Below, piece after piece: positions 58,986 through 64,000 of a stretch of 64,000 bases of DNA. The position numbers and the translations under genes were made by a program. The first letter of the stretch is position 1. The number at the start of each line of letters is the position of its first letter. The stretch is from Paracoccus marcusii. Its GTDB lineage: Bacteria > Pseudomonadota > Alphaproteobacteria > Rhodobacterales > Rhodobacteraceae. The notes beneath the pieces are model-generated. The model did not search any database. It was not told the DNA's origin and saw only the letters and a program-made list of their open reading frames with translations. The stretch is taken from NCBI RefSeq assembly GCF_028621715.1, contig NZ_CP117466.1:1188501-1252500 (forward strand), given 5' to 3'.

Positions 58986-60182
58986 ATGCGCTCGACCACC
59001 CATCCCTCGGTGACACCCGGACCCGCGACGCTGACATCCTGGGGCGTGCTGATGGCGATCAGCCTTTGCCACATGATCAACGACGTGATGCAGTCGATGC
59101 TGGCGGCCATCTATCCGCTGCTGCAGGTCGAATTCGACCTGTCCTATGCCCAGATCGGCGTGATGACTTTGGCCTTCCAGGTCACCGCGTCGCTGCTGCA
59201 GCCGCTGATCGGGATGGCCACCGACCGCCACCCGCAGCCGCGGTCGCTGCCCTTCGGCATGGCCTCGACGCTGTGCGGCGTGCTGATGCTGGGCATGGCC
59301 GAGGGCTATGCCTGGCTTTTGTCGGGGGCGATGCTGATCGGCATCGGATCGGCCGTGTTCCATCCCGAAAGCTCGCGCGTGGCGCGGATCGCGTCGGGGG
59401 GGCGGTTCGGCACCGCGCAGTCGCTGTTCCAGTTGGGCGGCAATGGCGGGCAGGCGCTGGGGCCGCTGCTGGCCGCCTTCATCGTGGTGCCGCTGGGCCG
59501 TCCGGCCGTGGCCTGGTTCGCGGTCGCGGCCGCCCTGGGTGCCGCGATCCTGTGGCAGGTCGGCAGCTGGGCCGAGGATCGGCGCCGCGCCAGCACCGCC
59601 ACCCCCGACCGTACGCTGCGCCTGCCGCGCGCCACGGTGATCCGCGCCATCGCGGTGCTGGCGGTGCTGGTCTTCACCAAGAACATCTACAGCGCCTCGA
59701 TGAGCAGCTATTTCACCTTCTTCACGATCGACAAGTTCGGCCTGTCGACCCAAGGCGCGCAGATCATGCTGTTCCTGTTCCTGGCGGGCATGGCGGCGGG
59801 CGTCATGCTGGGCGGGGTGATCGGCGACAGGGTCGGGCCGCTGACGGTCATCTGGGTGTCGATCCTGGGCGCGCTGCCATTGACGCTGGCGCTGCCGCAT
59901 GTGGGGCTGGTGCCGACGGGCGTGCTGGCCGTGCTGATCGGGCTGGTGCTGGCATCGGCCTTTCCGGCCATCGTGGTCTTTGCGCAAGAGCTGGTGCCGG
60001 GCCGCACCGGCATGATCGCGGGGCTGTTCTTCGGCTTCTCGTTCGGCATGGGCGGGATCTCGGCCGCGGCGCTTGGGGTGCTGGCGGATGCGCAGGGGAT
60101 CCGGTCGGTCTTCCTGCTGTGTTCGGTCCTGCCGGTGCTGGGGTTGCTGACGATCCTGCTGCCGCGCCGCAGCCTGGGCTGA
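58986..60182 (+). CDS. MFS transporter, fosmidomycin-resistance (Fsr) type
   Basis: A 398-residue inner-membrane protein with about twelve hydrophobic helices. LCHMINDVMQSMLAAIYPLL in the first helix, FDLSYAQIGVMTLAFQVTASLLQPLIGMATDRHPQPRSLPFGM and FHPESSRVARIASGGRFGTAQSLFQLGGNGGQALGPLL are hallmarks of the Fsr group. Its namesake exports the phosphonate fosmidomycin; most members have no known substrate. The ATG at 58986 is used; an upstream in-frame ATG at 58941 adds a cysteine-rich leader and is less likely. The GntR gene faces away from it. Confidence 0.88.
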   Translation: MRSTTHPSVTPGPATLTSWGVLMAISLCHMINDVMQSMLAAIYPLLQVEFDLSYAQIGVMTLAFQVTASLLQPLIGMATDRHPQPRSLPFGMASTLCGVLMLGMAEGYAWLLSGAMLIGIGSAVFHPESSRVARIASGGRFGTAQSLFQLGGNGGQALGPLLAAFIVVPLGRPAVAWFAVAAALGAAILWQVGSWAEDRRRASTATPDRTLRLPRATVIRAIAVLAVLVFTKNIYSASMSSYFTFFTIDKFGLSTQGAQIMLFLFLAGMAAGVMLGGVIGDRVGPLTVIWVSILGALPLTLALPHVGLVPTGVLAVLIGLVLASAFPAIVVFAQELVPGRTGMIAGLFFGFSFGMGGISAAALGVLADAQGIRSVFLLCSVLPVLGLLTILLPRRSLG

Positions 60183-60183
60183 G

Positions 60184-61806
60184 ATGGGCCACCCGGTCGT
60201 CATTCATGTCGGCCCCGACGGCCCCATCGATGCGGCGCTGGCGCGGATGTTTCAGGCCAACGGCCATCGCGCGGTCTGCCATGACGGCGGGCGCCTGGCT
60301 GCGGACATCGTCTATGCGATGGGGCAGGGGACGCAGCCCCTGCGCGGCTGGCCCAACGCGCGGCTGATCACGGGGCTGTACCGCGACCGGCCCCATTGGC
60401 GCCCGGCATTGCAGGCCTGGCGCTGCGTCGCCTTTCTGCGCGACCGTCTGCCCGACGCGCTGTTCCTGCTGACCATCCCGCCCCGCCATCGCTGGCCCGA
60501 AGGGATGCAGGCGCATCTGGACGCGACGCGCGCCCTGTTCGCGGACGACACGCGGCTGATCACGCTGGACCTGACCGACAGCACCCCCGCGGACCTGGCC
60601 GCACGGTTGCGGCCGTTGCTGGCGCTGGACCGGGGGCTGCCCGACCACTGGCCCGACCGCTGGCCCGTCCCGGACCCCGTCGTGGACCCGCCGCCGATGC
60701 CCAAGGCACCGCCGGGCTGGGCGCAGGATGTCGCGCGCTTCTGTCTTGCGGGCCTGAACCCCGGTGCGGCAGGCGGCGCGCAGGGGCTGTCAGGATTTGC
60801 CTGCCGATGGGACGGCACCCTGTCGGGCAGCGGCGCGGTGACCGACGCGGCGGGTGCGCCGCGGCAGTTCACCCTTTTGACGCCCCCCGGCCACCGACCT
60901 CTGGCCCTGGCGCGCGAGGGGCGTCCCTTCAAGCTGATCCGGGCCGAGGGGGTGATCAACGACATCCTGGCGCTGGACCGCCGCGATCCGGTCTGGATCG
61001 ACATGGAGGACAGTCGCTGGTTCGGCAGCCCCGAGGGCGCACCCCTGGATCGTCCGGTCCTGTGCCACAACCGCCGGGCGGGGGCGGTGAACGCGGTCCT
61101 GTGGCCCCTGCCGGACCAGCACGCGATCGGCCTGCCGGGGTTCGATCCCGCCACGCCCGACGACGACATCCCCTGGGACGACAAGCAGGACCGGCTGGTG
61201 TGGCGCGGCATGATCTCGGGGTCGGAAATGCGCGAGGGGGTGAAGCCCGGTCCCGCCAGCCATGTCTGGCTGCAGCGGTTGGCCCAAGCCGCCACCCCCG
61301 CGGATCGCGAGGCCGCATGGCAGGGCCTGTGCCGCACCAATCGCATGGCATTTGTCCGCCGGTTTCACGATCATCCCGATTTCGATGTGGGCATCGTCAT
61401 GGCGCACGGTTTCCGCCAGCACGCCGACGACCCGCTGATCGCGCCCTATTGCCGCCCGCGCATGGGGCCGCGCGACTTTCGGGCCTATCGCTATCAGCTG
61501 TGCCTGTCGGGGTATGACCACGGGTCGAACTTCATCTCGGGGCTGGATCAGAACGGCGTGCTGCTGGCCGAGGATGACGGCTGGCAGGTGTTCTATTCGG
61601 GGCGCTTCCGGCCTTGGGAGCATTTCATCCCCGTCGCGCGCCACCTGACCGACCTTGAGGACAAGCTGGCCTGGGCCCGCGCCCATCCCGACGCCTGCCG
61701 CGCCATGTCGCGTGCCGCGCGCGCCGAGGCCGCGCATCTGCGCGACCCCGCCGCACGGGCGGACATGATGCGTCTGATCCTCGACGGGCTGGCTGCGGCG
61801 CGCTAG
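60184..61806 (+). CDS. GT90/CAP10-like glycosyltransferase
   Basis: A 540-residue protein. The C-terminal 260 residues match the lipopolysaccharide-modifying CAP10/GT90 family: DRLVWRGMISGS, NRMAFVRRFHDHPDFDVGI, YRYQLCLSGYDHGSNFISGL and FYSGRFRPWEHFIPVARHLTDLEDKLAWARAH. These lie in the usual order, with the basic and acidic residues that bind the sugar nucleotide. The N-terminal 180 residues are a separate domain, VVIHVGPDGPIDAALARMFQANGHRAVC and onward, of unknown role. It starts one base after the MFS stop, so the two may be co-transcribed. The acceptor is presumably a surface glycan. Confidence 0.83.
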   Translation: MGHPVVIHVGPDGPIDAALARMFQANGHRAVCHDGGRLAADIVYAMGQGTQPLRGWPNARLITGLYRDRPHWRPALQAWRCVAFLRDRLPDALFLLTIPPRHRWPEGMQAHLDATRALFADDTRLITLDLTDSTPADLAARLRPLLALDRGLPDHWPDRWPVPDPVVDPPPMPKAPPGWAQDVARFCLAGLNPGAAGGAQGLSGFACRWDGTLSGSGAVTDAAGAPRQFTLLTPPGHRPLALAREGRPFKLIRAEGVINDILALDRRDPVWIDMEDSRWFGSPEGAPLDRPVLCHNRRAGAVNAVLWPLPDQHAIGLPGFDPATPDDDIPWDDKQDRLVWRGMISGSEMREGVKPGPASHVWLQRLAQAATPADREAAWQGLCRTNRMAFVRRFHDHPDFDVGIVMAHGFRQHADDPLIAPYCRPRMGPRDFRAYRYQLCLSGYDHGSNFISGLDQNGVLLAEDDGWQVFYSGRFRPWEHFIPVARHLTDLEDKLAWARAHPDACRAMSRAARAEAAHLRDPAARADMMRLILDGLAAAR

Positions 61807-61815
61807 AACACCGCC

Positions 61816-62295
61816 ATGAGCACGATCCGCATCGAACCCCTGACCGCCGCCGCCTTCGCCCCCTTCGGCGAGGTGCTGACCCCGCGCGCCACGCCCGACC
61901 GCATGATCAATGCGGGCCGCTGCGAACGCCACCATGCCCTGGCCACCGTCGAACGCGGCGGCGGAGAGGCGATCATTTCCCTTTTTCGCAGCCAGGCCGT
62001 CAGCCTGCCCTATGACTGCACGCTGCTGGAACGTCACCCGCTTGGGTCGCAGGCGTTCATGCCGCTTGGCGACCGGCCGTGGCTGTCGGTGGTCGCGCCC
62101 GATGACGACGGCCGACCCGGCGCCCTGCGGGCGTTCCTGGTCCCGGCGCATACCGGCGTGAACCTGCATGCGGGAACCTGGCACGGCGTGCTGACGCCCT
62201 TGGACCAGCCGGCCGATTTCCTGGTCGTGGACCGCGAGGGGACCGGCACGAACCTAGAGGAAGTGACCATCCCCGCGGTGCGGATCACCGCATGA
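61816..62295 (+). CDS. allA: Ureidoglycolate lyase
   Basis: Cleaves ureidoglycolate to glyoxylate and urea in allantoin (purine) degradation. The protein has 159 residues, the AllA length. Conserved parts are EPLTAAAFAPFGEVL, MINAGRCERHHAL, SLFRSQAVSLPYDCTLLERHPLGSQAFMPLG and GVNLHAGTWHGVLTPL, which holds the active-site His-Trp. No other allantoin gene is in the window. It ends in ATGA overlap with rnhB. Confidence 0.9.
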   Translation: MSTIRIEPLTAAAFAPFGEVLTPRATPDRMINAGRCERHHALATVERGGGEAIISLFRSQAVSLPYDCTLLERHPLGSQAFMPLGDRPWLSVVAPDDDGRPGALRAFLVPAHTGVNLHAGTWHGVLTPLDQPADFLVVDREGTGTNLEEVTIPAVRITA

Positions 62296-62919
62296 CCCCC
62301 GATTACAGCGTCGAGACCCTGGCCATGGCCGGGGGCGCGCGTCGCGTGGCCGGCGTGGACGAGGCCGGGCGTGGGCCGCTGGCCGGCCCCGTCACCGCGG
62401 CGGCCGTGGTATTGGACCCGCAGAACATCCCTGACGGCCTGAACGACAGCAAGAAGCTGACCGCCGCGCGGCGCGACGCGCTGGCCGCTTGGATCATGGC
62501 GCATTGCGACTGGTCCGTGGCCCATGTCGATCCGGTCGAGATCGACGCCCTGAACATCCTGCGCGCCAGCCATGTCGCGATGTGCCGCGCCCTGGCCGGG
62601 CTGCGCCAGCCGCCCTGCCACGTGCTGATCGACGGCAACATGCTGCCCCGCGATCTGACCCTGCCCGCGCAGGCGGTGGTCAAGGGCGATGCGCGCTGCC
62701 TGTCGATCGCCGCGGCCTCGATCGTGGCCAAGGTGTTGCGCGACCGCATCATGGTGGATTTGGCGCAACAGCACCCCGGATATGGCTGGGACGTGAATGC
62801 CGGATACCCCACGCCGGGCCACAAACGCGCCCTGCTACATCTGGGGATAACCCCACATCATAGGCGGTCGTTCAGGCCGGTCCACAACATCTTGTGTAAA
62901 GACCCTTTGGTAAGTGACT

Positions 62920-62921
<2 letters not shown>
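62292..62921 (+). CDS. rnhB: Ribonuclease HII
   Basis: Removes RNA from RNA-DNA hybrids, including single ribonucleotides in DNA. The protein has 209 residues. Catalytic acidic residues are in AGVDEAGRGPLAGPV (Asp-Glu pair), the DDSKK-like LNDSKKLTAARR, VLIDGNMLP and GDARCLSIAAASIVAKVLRDR, and the GWDVNAGYPTPGHKRAL tail is standard. ATGA overlap with allA. ccrM follows by 90 bp, an order also known in other alphaproteobacteria. Confidence 0.96.

Positions 62922-64000
<1,079 letters not shown>

Noticed and set aside
58986..60182. Calling the MFS protein a fosmidomycin resistance determinant
   Set aside because: Family membership alone does not show the substrate; kept as an Fsr-type transporter.

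Overview
The window is a continuous stretch of high-GC chromosome with densely packed genes from an alphaproteobacterium of the order Rhodobacterales, most likely Paracoccus or a close relative. This rests on family knowledge: a CcrM-type GANTC methyltransferase beside rnhB, CtrA-like boxes near flagellar genes, a 41-residue L36, extensin-like and GT90 proteins, TRAP and Liv-type transporters, and long chains of ATGA-overlapping genes. No insertion sequence, prophage, CRISPR array or rRNA was seen. One tRNA (Val, GAC) is present.

Layout: 0-8.6 kb holds housekeeping and repair genes: msrB-msrA, a flavin nitronate monooxygenase-like protein, an apparently exported MTA/SAH-nucleosidase-like protein, clpB behind a sigma-32-like promoter, pyrF, a small membrane protein, a Nudix hydrolase and an N-formylglutamate amidohydrolase-like protein. 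8.7-13.8 kb holds translation and RNA genes (tRNA-Val, rpmJ, rpsO, pnp) interrupted by an RTX-repeat protein and a Pro/Ala-rich protein. 13.9-16.6 kb holds three overlapping glycosyltransferase genes, followed by a 1-Cys peroxiredoxin and an aldehyde dehydrogenase.

19-30.1 kb is a self-contained uptake and activation locus. A hybrid histidine kinase and an OmpR-type regulator face away from an operon of long-chain-type acyl-CoA synthetase, a five-gene Liv-type ABC importer and a PaaK-like adenylate-forming protein without a canonical P-loop. The ligand is unknown.

30.2-43 kb is a flagellar cluster. motB-flgE-flgK-flgL-flgI run rightward; flgB-flgC-fliE-fliQ-flgF-flgG-flgA-flgH-fliL run leftward; fliI diverges from flgB. 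A family-2 glycosyltransferase gene sits between the converging arms. A Crp/Fnr regulator and an extensin-like/YkuD cell-wall pair follow.

46-58 kb is a second catabolic locus. A TRAP transporter (P, Q, M) and an IclR regulator precede a full beta-oxidation set: bifunctional hydratase/dehydrogenase, thiolase, a large and a small acyl-CoA dehydrogenase, thioesterase, enoyl-CoA hydratase and CoA ligase. The content resembles the pimelate (pim) operon of Rhodopseudomonas. A perfect palindrome upstream of the TRAP genes is a good candidate IclR operator.

58-64 kb holds a GntR/HutC regulator divergent from a fosmidomycin-resistance-type MFS exporter, a GT90 glycosyltransferase, ureidoglycolate lyase, rnhB and the start of ccrM, which runs off the right edge. 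Three GANTC sites lie within 39 bp upstream of ccrM.

Most of the window is ordinary core genome. The most promising material is the kinase/acyl-CoA synthetase/Liv/PaaK-like locus, the TRAP-pim-like locus with its operator, and the ccrM leader.
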